Assembly: GCA_036877525.1 (NCBI GenBank)
Contig: JAZGTH010000035.1
Location: forward strand, 3,586,501-3,650,500
DNA from: Chromobotia macracanthus
Taxonomy: Eukaryota > Chordata > Actinopteri > Cypriniformes > Botiidae
DNA length: 64,000 nucleotides
Reading direction: 5' to 3'
Shown one piece after another: positions 59,801-64,000 of the stretch. The notes under the pieces were generated by a model. The model saw only the letters and a program-made list of their open reading frames with translations, searched no databases and was not told the origin of the DNA. Each line of letters starts with the position of its first letter. Within the stretch, counting starts at the first letter, position 1. The position numbers and the translations under genes were made by a program.

Positions 59801-60970
59801 ACAAATGAGCTTTCACTTGGGGTGGAGCTACTGACAACGTTTAAAAATTGAAGCTTAGTACTATGTCTTAATGGCTAAAAAGTACAAAAACTTTGCTTAA
59901 CTTTGAAAAGACGTGAACTTTGAATACATTGTTATTAATTATGCATATCTGTTGACATATTCTAAAGCAATATGATTGTATCTTTGAATGACAATGTAAT
60001 TTATGATTTCCTTGGGCCTCAGTCTCTGTTAGATCAGGACCCTCAGTGGGCAGCTCCTCGTCTCCTGCAGCTCCCAGACAATTACAACACAATCTTCCAG
60101 TACTACCATAGAAAGACCTGCACCAGCTGCAACAAAACCCCCAAAGACCCTGCGCTGTGTCTGGTGTGCGGAGCGTTCGTCTGTCTCAAAGGTCACTGTT
60201 GTAAGCAGCAGGGGGTATGTGAGTGTGTGCTGGTGAGTAGCTCACTTTACACTACCAGCATCGTGTTTAAGAAACTGCTACGCTGGTAATAATGATCATT
60301 CGGTATTTCTTGAACTGTACAGCATTCCCAGCACTGCGGAGCAGCGACAGGTATCTTCCTCCTGATAAACGCATCAGTCATCGTTATCATTCGAGGGCAT
60401 CGATTCTGTCTGTGGGGGTCTGTGTATCTGGACGCACACGGAGAGGAGGACCGAGACCTACGGTACACTCACATTTAACAGACCTCTTTGTGCTCTGATG
60501 CATTGTTTAGATTTTGGAATGTCCTGCTTTGTTCCAAAGGTTAGTGATTTGCCTACCTAGAGAACATTTAAGTACAGTAACACAGGCAGTGGGCTGTCTT
60601 GCTGAACACTATGCAACAATGTTATCCTGCCTGAAGGTATTTTGTTTTTACCAAAATCAAACGTAGCATATATTCTTTGTTGTAGTGCATTCTGGGATTG
60701 CTTTATCTGTTATGTTAAAATGAAAGTGTAGAATCTAAGACAGTAGAATATAAGGCAACTCATTAGGGATTGGAACAGAGTGGTACAGTAATTGTGAAAA
60801 TTATGGCACTTTTTGATGATTTTGTAACCTTTTGATCTTCAATTTTCCATAGCCGAGGAAAACCTCTGTATTTATGTGAAGAGAGATACCGTGTCCTGGA
60901 GCAGCAGTGGGTGTCTCACACCTTCGATCACATCAACAAGCGCTGGGGTCCCCACTACAATGGACTGTAA
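17878..60970 (+). CDS. ubr3: E3 ubiquitin-protein ligase UBR3, complete gene of 39 coding exons
   Basis: The 39 exons listed separately join in frame to 5547 bases, 1848 codons plus TAA; human UBR3 is slightly longer (about 1888), mainly from an Ala/Gly-rich N terminus missing here. Zinc-binding UBR box: residues 82-149 (C82, C95, C98, C103, C107, C110, H116, H119, C132, C134, C146, H149). Split RING-H2: C1197/C1200, then C1287, H1289, H1292, C1295, then C1321/C1324. Cys-rich C-terminal UBR-family domain: about 1694-1848. UBR3 is a large cytoplasmic RING ligase of the UBR family that does not behave as a classical N-degron receptor; reported roles include regulation of APE1 and Hedgehog signalling. 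Start chosen at the first ATG of ATGATG in a CpG-rich context; the second, at 17881, is equally possible. Every splice junction has GT and AG. No break seen. Confidence 0.95.
18430..19380. repeat. Degenerate internal repeats in ubr3 intron 1
   Basis: A segment containing gagctgact, atcagaggagaatt-ccaact and agtctcaaac occurs at about 18445-18535 and again at about 18660-18755, with a third partial start at about 18755. Further on, an aatcagcagcatttttgg-like motif recurs near 18850, 18870, 19075 and 19190. It looks like an old tandem array or nested repeat. Class unknown. Confidence 0.5.
19490..19526. repeat. GGT microsatellite with poly-G tail
   Basis: About nine GGT units followed by a run of G, in ubr3 intron 1. 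The antisense Pro-rich ORF through it is a by-product. Confidence 0.9.
20125..20290. repeat. ANGEL-like inverted-repeat element, partial
   Basis: Begins ttaaaggatatgtccacccc with aaatgaaaatt next, the signature end of ANGEL-type cyprinid elements (ttaaagggatagttcaccc). The far end was not found. Lies in ubr3 intron 1. Confidence 0.5.
20375..21000 (+). repeat. Widespread teleost repeat, internal part
   Basis: Contains a ttccagagtttgggcac block, gaaccattcaggacctt, gtaggttta and an ataggcagatag-like block, in the order remembered from a very common fish repeat whose ends are seen at 51084-51745. It ends in or near the acceptor side of ubr3 intron 1. Unsure of class. Confidence 0.45.
21183..21322 (+). 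CDS. ubr3: ubr3 exon 2 (residues 144-191)
   Basis: Acceptor tttttgacag. Completes the UBR box with FCSRHR (C146, H149), then LLLMSEMVLPKFI and IIQYLRDGYTEP. Donor gtgagc; ends after one base of a Gly codon. Confidence 0.92.
21532..21684 (+). CDS. ubr3: ubr3 exon 3 (residues 191-242)
   Basis: Acceptor gtgctgacag, donor gtgagt. Encodes RDLQKVLQQLEPHMSFLEEL and TKMGGAMRTVLTM, conserved in UBR3. Confidence 0.92.
21923..22072 (+). CDS. ubr3: ubr3 exon 4 (residues 242-292)
   Basis: Acceptor ctcatag, donor gtaaca. Encodes KKNYEKYLSALKSSGL followed by a Gly/Ala-rich variable linker unlike the mammalian one. Confidence 0.88.
22132..22437. mobile_element. ANGEL-like non-autonomous inverted-repeat element in intron 4
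   Basis: The left end has gggtagttcacact with ctcaccctcatgttcttcc, and the right end, read in reverse complement, has gggaaggttcactc with gccctcatgtcattccaaac. The arms pair over more than 60 bases, with a central core gtggaacacaaaggaagata. This matches ANGEL-type MITEs of cyprinids. Confidence 0.7.
22510..22550 (+). CDS. ubr3: ubr3 exon 5, 41-base microexon (residues 292-305)
   Basis: Acceptor ttattttag, donor gtaggc. Encodes ATAAANLEDSSKE, the variable acidic linker. Its length and phase join exons 4 and 6 exactly. Confidence 0.82.
22707..22773 (+). CDS. ubr3: ubr3 exon 6 (residues 306-328)
   Basis: Acceptor ggttgacag, donor gtggat (weak beyond GT). Encodes EDQDGLQGVGQRKRVKLSNC; the RKRVKL basic patch is conserved and may act as a nuclear-localisation-like signal. 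Confidence 0.85.
22973..23103 (+). CDS. ubr3: ubr3 exon 7 (residues 328-371)
   Basis: Acceptor tttgttag, donor gtatgt. Encodes FLEELLFWTIKYEFPQKMVT and FLLNMLPDQDYK, nearly identical to mammals. Confidence 0.93.
23898..24126 (+). CDS. ubr3: ubr3 exon 8 (residues 372-448)
   Basis: Acceptor gtctcacag, donor gtaatg. Encodes ITFTKTFVQHYAFIMKTLMK, then VHISVQLFSNEELARHVTEE and VLLYMMESCLIKSELQ, part of the helical middle region. Confidence 0.94.
24455..24550 (+). repeat. SINE-like tail fragment
   Basis: Reads gaccctcgattcaaatcctg, with tacccactttcctgtctacc and tactgtcttttt after it. This matches the tRNA-like and tail part of a common fish repeat, also seen reversed at 27755-27850. Confidence 0.4.
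25250..25429 (+). CDS. ubr3: ubr3 exon 9 (residues 448-508)
   Basis: Acceptor atctcacag, donor gtaagt. Encodes VVNCGEALLKNNTYWPLVSD, then FINILSHQSVAKRFLEDHS; strongly conserved. Confidence 0.94.
25430..26094. other. ubr3: ubr3 intron 9
   Basis: AT-rich, with a local imperfect duplication around 25725-25775 (ttatagttaactgaaac repeated) and poly-T/poly-A runs. No exon seen. Confidence 0.4.
26095..26228 (+). CDS. ubr3: ubr3 exon 10 (residues 508-552)
   Basis: Acceptor ctgtgtcag, donor gtgaga. Encodes INLNKRELNEHVEFESQTYY and AAFAAELEACAQPMWGLLTH. Confidence 0.93.
26270..26705. repeat. Unclassified dispersed repeat in intron 10
   Basis: Contains ttttccacaagttggtatga and a ctttaaatgataatgagc block, as in an abundant cyprinid repeat with a conserved gggggtgttctatagcca-like block, and ends in a poly-A run at about 26680-26698. 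Confidence 0.4.
26940..27026 (+). CDS. ubr3: ubr3 exon 11 (residues 553-581)
   Basis: Acceptor ggttttcag, donor gtacag. Encodes ETHEYTKTVVRYCLETLQMW followed by FDAIGFVDE. Confidence 0.93.
27085..27190 (+). repeat. CTCTCCC / CT microsatellite and poly-C next to exon 12
   Basis: Uninterrupted pyrimidine tract of CTCTCCCT-type units, then CT repeats, then ten or so C, ending 13 bases before the exon 12 acceptor. Intron 11 is only 176 bases, so the microsatellite is most of it. Confidence 0.95.
27203..27268 (+). CDS. ubr3: ubr3 exon 12 (residues 582-603)
   Basis: Acceptor tctgtaacag after a long CT microsatellite, donor gtaatc. Encodes PALNQLTFHLPLHRYYAMFL plus SK. Confidence 0.92.
27335..27645. 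mobile_element. ANGEL-like element, diverged, in intron 12
   Basis: Starts ggggtagttcatccatgaaa, then contains gtgcatccatcattaaagta, ataatccagggggttaat and gcatttgtgaaagaaaac, the core order of a common cyprinid inverted-repeat element. The right end is unclear. Confidence 0.5.
27755..27850 (-). repeat. SINE-like fragment, antisense
   Basis: Contains cctttcatgcctttattgga, then cctcgagcagggaattgaac and a tcg-gtgctg block. Read in reverse it is a tRNA-like gttcaattccctgctcgagg followed by the conserved tail, as at 24455. Confidence 0.45.
28133..28222 (+). CDS. ubr3: ubr3 exon 13 (residues 604-633)
   Basis: Acceptor ttttgcag, donor gtaatg. Encodes LLPDQEMLMKIMVHPLQIQ in its second half. Confidence 0.92.
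28803..28931 (+). CDS. ubr3: ubr3 exon 14 (residues 634-676)
   Basis: Acceptor catatgcag, donor gtactg. Encodes SLSEIHSNMWVRNGLQIKGQ and SHFCNSMIDPDIYLLQ, essentially invariant in vertebrate UBR3. Confidence 0.95.
29099..29151 (+). CDS. ubr3: ubr3 exon 15 (residues 677-694)
   Basis: Acceptor tattgcag, donor gtactg. Encodes VCASRLDPDYFISSVFE; ends after two bases of an Arg codon. Confidence 0.93.
29267..29400 (+). CDS. ubr3: ubr3 exon 16 (residues 694-739)
   Basis: Acceptor tttgtcag; donor TAG|gttcat, unusually poor outside the GT. Encodes FKVVDLLTMASLHQNAVLDS and MLEGALTFLVILCSLRIHLG. The phase fits exon 17 exactly. Confidence 0.9.
29483..29845. mobile_element. ANGEL-like element, diverged, in intron 16
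   Basis: The left part has gtcactgaaaatgaaatg, gttcacccttgtatgacttt and cctctgtg; the right part has tgtgttccatagaagttgg, then gagtaaatgattagttttaa and tttttgggtaa. This is the usual left and right order of the family. Strongly decayed. Confidence 0.45.
29920..30005 (+). CDS. ubr3: ubr3 exon 17 (residues 739-767)
   Basis: Acceptor tctctgcag, donor gtatcc. Encodes MSDEEILRAEMVSQLCMNDR then THSSLLDL. Confidence 0.92.
30379..30520 (+). CDS. ubr3: ubr3 exon 18 (residues 768-815)
   Basis: Acceptor tgtaggtgtag has two AGs six bases apart; only the second keeps the frame open. Encodes IPENPNPKSGVLPGSCNFEE and FKAPVFELGGSMQQGMYTPK. Donor gtgaga. Confidence 0.93.
31120..31216 (+). CDS. ubr3: ubr3 exon 19 (residues 815-847)
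   Basis: Acceptor ctttttcag, donor gtaagt. Encodes WEEEFDPIMVILRTVYRRDL, then QSAMDRYAA; ends after two bases of a Phe codon. Confidence 0.93.
32693..32834 (+). CDS. ubr3: ubr3 exon 20 (residues 847-894)
   Basis: Acceptor cttgttttgtag, donor gtgaat. Encodes LKQSGIHTGNPWPPYKERTP and LLHCKTLHIVIFTLLYK. Confidence 0.92.
33063..33167 (+). CDS. ubr3: ubr3 exon 21 (residues 895-929)
   Basis: Acceptor tttttatag, donor gtgcgc. Encodes IWMDHQNMSEHVLCMVLYLI and a diverged acidic end, IVEE. Confidence 0.92.
34160..34354 (+). CDS. ubr3: ubr3 exon 22 (residues 930-994), with Arg/Glu repeat
   Basis: Acceptor ttgtcacag, donor gtgagt, 65 codons in phase 0. Encodes EEHCHDSWFPGTSLLSNLHH and VRVRVPETAPEV, then VERKREREREKEI from a purine-only repeat at about 34276-34313. 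Mammalian UBR3 has a short KRDSPASTSS-type stretch here, so the charged repeat looks lineage-specific. Confidence 0.9.
34276..34313 (+). repeat. Purine (AGAGA/AAAGA) repeat inside coding exon 22
   Basis: A run of only A and G, encoding the ERKREREREKE stretch of UBR3. Confidence 0.9.
34355..36641. other. ubr3: ubr3 intron 22
   Basis: 2.3 kb, AT-rich. No exon, RNA gene or confident repeat seen. The segment 35370-35560 is less AT-rich but unrecognised. Confidence 0.4.
36642..37087 (+). CDS. ubr3: ubr3 exon 23 (residues 995-1143)
   Basis: Acceptor ttgttcctcag, donor gtgtgt. The largest exon. Encodes AQVFSLVAERRRKFQEIINR, LVKLHQKLSAKQNSLSLSWL, HGDGITAIERILAKAAARS and CPPIPPKKN, ahead of the basic coiled region that leads to the RING. 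Confidence 0.93.
37160..37320. repeat. Possible dispersed repeat in intron 23
   Basis: A block gtgacctctatatttaaccc followed by gtgaacacacacacc resembles a short repeat common in fish introns. No ends defined. Confidence 0.3.
37772..37860 (+). CDS. ubr3: ubr3 exon 24 (residues 1143-1173)
   Basis: Acceptor tttctggcag, donor gtgaga. Encodes RQRARERQQKLLAEFASRQK then SFMETAMDV, a likely coiled coil just before the RING. Confidence 0.93.
38445..38545 (+). repeat. Widespread teleost repeat, left-end fragment
   Basis: Contains tatagtgctttttacagt and gttccaaaacagcttaag, matching in order the start of the element at 51084 (tatagcacttttcgcaatg and a gcaaagcag block). In ubr3 intron 24. Confidence 0.45.
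38930..39000 (+). repeat. tRNA-derived SINE head, truncated
   Basis: The sequence cctgtagctcaactggtaga carries a good polymerase III A box (TAGCTCAACTGG). The expected B box has decayed to tggtagagttgaaaattc. Not a working tRNA: no complete cloverleaf can be drawn. Confidence 0.5.
40028..43003 (-). pseudogene. L1-type ORF2 remnant (endonuclease and reverse transcriptase)
   Basis: Pieces in order: a start with LCSWKVKGVQNP; HSLIAGDFNCILSPELDKS (endonuclease, GDFN motif) and GEREYTFFSG; IRELANGKAPGPDGFTAEF (start of the RT domain); then FTYLGIKVSSKLYRLHKLNF, LSLLGRIHLVKMNIVPRMLY and a Cys/His part with CNKCKTAEGTLIHCFWEC near the end. Stops and frame changes throughout; the RT Y-x-D-D block was not found in an open frame. 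Confidence 0.7.
43500..44110 (-). pseudogene. L1-type ORF1 remnant
   Basis: Minus-strand frames read NRSRRYNIRIIGLPEGEEG, the signature start of the L1 ORF1 RNA-binding region, then further on HVISIYEDFSAAI and FSMTYPVVLRVQYEGAKFF, its C-terminal part. A coiled-coil-like TLETTLDKIDDK precedes. Frameshifts between the pieces. Confidence 0.65.
44185..44640. repeat. Unclassified dispersed repeat next to the LINE
   Basis: Contains attgaggagtctgatagcat, gtggaagaaactattgaata and tttggtaccgtttaccagac, blocks of a common fish repeat. Ends about 25 bases before the exon 25 acceptor. Confidence 0.4.
44664..44813 (+). CDS. ubr3: ubr3 exon 25 (residues 1173-1223), RING first half
   Basis: Acceptor gtttgttag, donor gtatca. 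Encodes ALYECVICGQSGPSTEDRPT, giving the first zinc pair C1197-x2-C1200, then GLVVLLQASS. Lies after the 6.8-kb intron 24 that carries the LINE. Confidence 0.94.
45962..46095 (+). CDS. ubr3: ubr3 exon 26 (residues 1223-1267)
   Basis: Acceptor catgttgcag, donor gtatgt. Encodes LGHRCRGDTPKQLP and EEHIYPEDTCGATHDVRLSL, the long insert inside the RING. Confidence 0.92.
46390..46500 (+). CDS. ubr3: ubr3 exon 27 (residues 1268-1304), RING core
   Basis: Acceptor attccccag, donor gtgaga. Encodes VGWDGGVYVQTCGHTLHIDC, providing C1287, H1289, H1292 and C1295 of the RING-H2. Confidence 0.95.
47733..47815. repeat. AT dinucleotide microsatellite, about 41 units
   Basis: Long, uninterrupted AT run ending 59 bases before the exon 28 acceptor. 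Confidence 0.95.
47875..48075 (+). CDS. ubr3: ubr3 exon 28 (residues 1305-1371), RING end
   Basis: Acceptor cattcctcag, donor gtaagc. Encodes FSVDKGEFTCPLCRQFANSV, the last zinc pair C1321-x2-C1324, then a Trp/Gly-rich variable stretch. It begins 59 bases after a long AT microsatellite. Confidence 0.94.
48313..48449 (+). CDS. ubr3: ubr3 exon 29 (residues 1372-1417)
   Basis: Acceptor ctatccag, donor gtgaga. Encodes NLSKEMESVIKDIKNTTQKK and GSPDNDFLFMYSVA. Confidence 0.93.
48450..50127. other. ubr3: ubr3 intron 29
   Basis: AT-rich; a T-rich segment at 49140-49350 gives a Phe/Leu-rich ORF of no meaning. A MITE occupies 49546-49973. Confidence 0.4.
49546..49973. mobile_element. MITE with TTAA ends (piggyBac-like non-autonomous element)
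   Basis: TTAA at 49546-49549 and 49970-49973 flank inverted ends: left AAAGGGTCCTGATTATG, right in reverse complement AAAGAGGGTCCTGTTATG. About 420 bases with no coding capacity. TTAA duplication is the hallmark of piggyBac-type insertion; the autonomous partner is unknown. Confidence 0.7.
50128..50213 (+). CDS. ubr3: ubr3 exon 30 (residues 1417-1446)
   Basis: Acceptor ctgtcacag, donor gtgagt. Encodes TNLELELVHRGGNLCSGGAS then AAAKRSCI. Confidence 0.93.
50223..50242. repeat. CA microsatellite just after exon 30
   Basis: Nine or ten CA units beginning ten bases after the exon 30 donor. Confidence 0.9.
50243..53721. other. ubr3: ubr3 intron 30 (remainder)
   Basis: Besides the repeat at 51084-51745, AT-rich sequence with no recognised exon, RNA or transposon. 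ORFs at 52412 and 52960 have no family character. Confidence 0.4.
51084..51745 (+). repeat. Widespread teleost repeat, both ends present
   Basis: Starts attcaaatcaattttattta and tatagcacttttcgcaatg, and ends with gggagaaaccaggctcaact and gagggccacttctcctttgg. These two ends are characteristic of one of the commonest repeats in fish genomes. Class unresolved here. Confidence 0.6.
53722..53827 (+). CDS. ubr3: ubr3 exon 31 (residues 1446-1481)
   Basis: Acceptor gtgtgtttcag, donor gtgagt. Encodes NQLFHVLAIHMRLYSIDSAY and NPWTRLTQ, then a diverged Ser/His end. Confidence 0.92.
55865..55965 (+). CDS. ubr3: ubr3 exon 32 (residues 1481-1515)
   Basis: Acceptor tgtgtgcag, donor gtaaca. Correct frame encodes EEHPEVPMLFRDVPSLLIIF and ILTMPQPLRK; another frame through it is a shadow. 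Confidence 0.91.
57549..57673 (+). CDS. ubr3: ubr3 exon 33 (residues 1515-1556)
   Basis: Acceptor gtttgtag, donor gtacag. Encodes FRCVVKVLYSLQYTQALVAL and SREERQAWSNNGAAKK. Confidence 0.92.
58874..58981 (+). CDS. ubr3: ubr3 exon 34 (residues 1557-1592)
   Basis: Acceptor cacacacag, donor gtgaga, 36 codons in phase 0. Encodes SWKSLLGHVISELTKAKDVY; less conserved than neighbours, but the frame and the VISEL motif fit. Confidence 0.85.
59258..59383 (+). CDS. ubr3: ubr3 exon 35 (residues 1593-1634)
   Basis: Acceptor ggtgtgtag, donor gtatag. Encodes WSPQSIEFTLQQLCLPFLRL and LLQHHLYGDSLPGCP. A CA microsatellite follows the donor by a few bases. Confidence 0.92.
59389..59408. repeat. CA microsatellite after exon 35
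   Basis: About ten CA units starting five bases after the exon 35 boundary, so very close to the donor. Confidence 0.9.
59458..59634 (+). CDS. ubr3: ubr3 exon 36 (residues 1635-1693)
   Basis: Acceptor catgtctcag, donor gtcaga. Encodes VEEEFSLLTGGLGLVGSG and AFDLISQWCSEVISLSD; a diverged segment with conserved anchors. Confidence 0.88.
60023..60232 (+). CDS. ubr3: ubr3 exon 37 (residues 1694-1763), Cys-rich C-terminal domain
   Basis: Acceptor tgggcctcag, donor gtgagt. Encodes LLQLPDNYNTIFQYYHRKTC, then CNKTPKDPALCLVCGAFVCL and CCKQQGVCECVL, the zinc-binding C-terminal domain of UBR ligases. Confidence 0.94.
60323..60462 (+). CDS. ubr3: ubr3 exon 38 (residues 1764-1810)
   Basis: Acceptor aactgtacag, donor gtacac. 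Encodes HSQHCGAATGIFLLINASV and GHRFCLWGSVYLDAHGEEDR. A second AG nine bases in could act as an alternative acceptor. Confidence 0.92.
60853..60970 (+). CDS. ubr3: ubr3 exon 39, last coding exon (residues 1810-1848, stop TAA)
   Basis: Acceptor ttttccatag. Encodes RGKPLYLCEERYRVLEQQWV and FDHINKRWGPHYNGL, the invariant UBR3 C terminus, then TAA at 60968-60970. Confidence 0.96.
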
Positions 60971-63560
60971 CAGAACCTCCCACAGCCAGCCAAGATCTTG
61001 CAGAGGACAGGTCACATGATGTCAGCACTAGCCTGAGTGATGTCCTCATATGAGTTCTGTCATGTAATATAAAGAAAACATGCATCGAGTTGGTTTATGC
61101 CATAGCCTGGGTTCATGTGAAGTTTTGTGACTAACAACGTGCGTGCGTGCGTGCGTGCGTACGTGCGTGCTTGCTTAAAGTGATTTTCTGTGTGGATTTA
61201 AAGGAGAGGATTTTGTTTTGTTCCAGCAAGCTCACAGTAGAAGCACAAGTAATGTGAATCTTTCTGTGGGACACTGTCTTGTGGGACTTTTGAATGTAAA
61301 CGTGGTTTGAATGATTTGAATGCTTTTCCATAATGTTTAGAAAACTGACATAGTTTTTGAAGACAGAGACTTGGGATGGGACTGACCAGCAGTAAACAAA
61401 TCATGTACAGATATCAGAATTAATAATCAAAACCTGAAGACTGAAGGTACTCGGTCTACTAAGAAAAGACAACTACCACCCACCCAACACCCTGTGACCA
61501 GTGCAATGTGCAATTAAAGGATCATACTATTTGAGTTTCAACACATCTCTTAAGATTCTGGTTTTGGTAGCTCAGAGAACTTTATATGCTGTTGTGGGTT
61601 GATACCATTTAAAGAGAATTACTAAACCAGGGCATTAGACAAGAATATCACAGATCAAAGCTAAAGCAAGGTTTGTCTCAGACATTTAGTTATCCATACA
61701 GTTATCCTCAGGAATTTTACTTTATTTTTAGTTTGTAGTCTCCTTAAATATTTTAATATTTAAAAAGTGCTGCTATTCACTGTTAAGAAAAAAGTTAATT
61801 AAACAGTTTTGTAAAAAAAAAGAAAAATACAGTTTTCATCCATGGAATTTTCTAAGGAAACTTCTGTAGTGATGGTGGTTAGCTGGTATGTTGACTTCTT
61901 ATAAAAATATCACTGCAACTTTGTATAGTTTTTCTAAGCACATTATATCTCATAATCAGAGACAGGTCAAGTCGTTATAAAAATAATTTCCATACCTTCT
62001 TTCCAAATGAAACTGTATTTAAAACTAATAATGGGGTGAATATTGTCAAAACGTTGCACTGGACTCATATTTCTCCCCAAGATCAAAAGGAAAAAATATT
62101 ATTTGCATAAAGAAAATGAAGCCTGTTAAGCATATACAGGATGCTTAGGTGACATTTTGCACTGCATTATTTTTGTAACATTTTCCTCCTGACTATTACA
62201 CTAAAGCACCTAGATGTTATTTTGCGATGATATCTCATTGTTCTTAAAGGTTTTTCTCAGATTTTTGTTACTGCCATACAGTATTTTACTGTATTTATCT
62301 GAGAAATTTGCAGTAATGAAAATCTGATTTTTTTTGCATTATTGTAATGAGTATTTTGAGAGGAAAATCTTTTTGTTAATATCACAGTACAATTGTCCTT
62401 TGTGTTTCTGTGCTCAGTTAACCAATTAAGTTTGTAAAGTTTGTATTATTGCTATGGGTTTTCTATAGGGTTATATTGCAACTGGGTACAGGAGCCTAAA
62501 TTCTCCTTTAGCAATTTAAGAACTAAAAGTTCTCTTGTTGAAGCTTGTTTTTAGGCATTATGTATGTGTTAATTTGATTATATTTTATGCAGATATTGCA
62601 TTTCTATACCCGATTTAAGATGTTCCTGAGAAAAGGGTGTGACTTTCTGGTCTCAACATTGGCCAAATTGTGTGTAGATGCTTTATCTAAAAACAAAGCA
62701 AAATGAGAAATTTGGTGTTTTAATTTTATCAAAAAAATTAAATGTTATATGATCCATGAAACAAATAGAGAAAGCTAGGTGTTCAGTCTAATGTAGAAAA
62801 ATGTGGTGTTCAGACCAGCACTGATTATATTATTTATACACTAGAGAGGGATGAATTTTAATGCTTTAATAGGATCACATATCTGTGACCTAGGATCACA
62901 ATCAGATCACATACAAATTATAGTCACAGCCCAGTCCAGCCATGGACATATATAACGCTTTTATTTTGCAATTTATTTTCCACTTTTTATTTCCCAATTT
63001 TGTGTATTTTGATCAAGATTCACAATGAAAAAATGCTGTCAATGGAGCTCTTTATATTGCAATTACTGTGGCAAACATAGCATCCAACTATATTAAGGGC
63101 AATATATTTGTTTTCTTTAACCCCCCTCCTAAACACAAAAAACTCATGTTCAGATATAGAAATAAACAAGAAAAGCATATTTGGTTTGTTGATCAGTTTG
63201 ATCAAGAGGTATTGATTATCATTGCTGAAATCACATTGTGCTGGAGGGAGGTTGTTTTAATTCAGTGCACTTGAAGTTACTTCATGTGTTTGGTTTTTTT
63301 GCACACTGCTGTTATTACCCATTTTCTTTGAGCTTTCCTTTTTCTCTCCCTGCCCACTTTGTATAGACAGACAGTTTTGCTAAGTGTGATGGGGTGGATA
63401 ATGCTGATATCTTCTGCAGTATATGCATGTCAGTCAGGCAGTAATACAGTACATTACTGTAGGTGGTGGTTCAGACTCTTTGATGTCATCTCTGAAATGG
63501 TGACTTATGCAATTTAATGCAAAATGTAACATATGTGAATAAAATACACAGATGCTCTTG
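60971..63560 (+). promoter_or_regulatory. ubr3: ubr3 3' UTR and polyadenylation signal
   Basis: About 2.6 kb of AT-rich non-coding sequence. The best signal is AATAAA at 63538-63543 followed by a GT/T-rich downstream element at about 63553-63575. A GTGC microsatellite lies at 61138-61172. Earlier weak signals may give shorter isoforms. The UTR end is inferred. Confidence 0.65.
61138..61172 (+). repeat. GTGC tetranucleotide microsatellite in ubr3 3' UTR
   Basis: About eight GTGC units with two single-base changes. Confidence 0.85.
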
Positions 63561-64000
63561 TGTCTGTGTTTTTAACCATTTTATTTCTTGATATAATGTA
63601 AATTATGCAGTGTAAAAACAAATGCCATTGTTTCCTGAAAAGTGACCTATAGTGATATAACAATACCCAGTGGCATTGTTACATTTAAATTAGCAACTGC
63701 TCACAATGACATAACATAATTATGCGAGTATCTCTATATTGTATTAGCATTATACTGTCATATTAGCATTATACTCATTCATGCCAAATCATGTTAAAAC
63801 ATGTTAGCATCATGCTAAAATCGTGTTTAACCATGCTTGCATCGCTGAACTATTCTGGCCCAACTTTTTCCATGGTGGCACCACTAACATTTTCTTCAAA
63901 AAATATATCTCTATATATATCTAGTTAGTGGTGCTTGCAAAACATTACTATTACTCTCTTGCAAGCTTATTAGTGGCTGTGTCCTAGTAAGGCTGAATAT
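63561..64000. other. Intergenic sequence downstream of ubr3
   Basis: AT-rich with short imperfect repeats of tattagcattatac and catgttagcatcatgctaa types at about 63740-63830. No gene seen before the window ends. Confidence 0.5.

Noticed and set aside
61131..61404. Antisense ORFs in the ubr3 3' UTR
   Set aside because: Begin in a GTGC microsatellite and have no conserved motif.

Overview
This window is vertebrate nuclear DNA, most likely from a cyprinid-type teleost fish. The evidence is short exons with GT-AG introns, vertebrate-style polyadenylation signals, a CpG-rich promoter, and many fish-type dispersed repeats (ANGEL-like inverted-repeat elements, a DIRS-type tyrosine-recombinase retrotransposon, a Ty3/Gypsy gag scrap, an L1-type LINE). 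There is nothing bacterial: no operons, CRISPR arrays or phage genes.

Layout. (1) 1-2965, + strand: the last five coding exons and 3' UTR of a Prp40-type splicing factor, best called prpf40a; the rest of the gene lies upstream. (2) 2966-12380: intergenic, filled with repeats. It holds a decayed DIRS-type element (about 5600-9150), an antisense Ty3/Gypsy gag zinc-knuckle fragment (9167-9433) and several unnamed repeats. (3) 12385-15214, + strand: an unprocessed, broken relic of the second Dbl-homology (RhoGEF) region of a Trio/Kalirin-type gene, with introns and splice sites still recognisable but with frameshifts and a stop. A short piece of its Ig-domain region survives at the end. (4) 15215-17780: more repeats, including an LTR-like block. 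(5) 17780-63560, + strand: a complete ubr3 gene, an N-recognin-family E3 ubiquitin ligase. I resolved 39 coding exons that join in frame without a stop to 1848 codons plus TAA: a UBR box in exons 1-2, a split RING-H2 in exons 25-28 and the Cys-rich C-terminal domain in exons 37-39. The promoter carries an exact TCTCGCGAGA palindrome and an inverted CCAAT box. The 3' UTR is about 2.6 kb and ends at a good AATAAA signal. (6) 63561-64000: AT-rich intergenic sequence.

The ubr3 introns hold most of the accessory material: a near full-length but mutated antisense L1-type LINE in intron 24, ANGEL-like elements in introns 4, 12 and 16, a TTAA-flanked MITE in intron 29, tRNA-like SINE fragments, several copies of a widespread fish repeat, and large microsatellites, one of which forms the polypyrimidine tract in front of exon 12.

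I found no undescribed functional system. The observations most worth following are the Kalirin-like RhoGEF relic between the two conserved genes, the repeat pairs that flank it and the DIRS relic, the palindromic ubr3 promoter motif, and several sites in ubr3 (tandem acceptors, a weak donor, a coding microsatellite, a microsatellite acceptor tract) that could vary between individuals or species. All protein identifications rest on recalled family sequences; no search was run.
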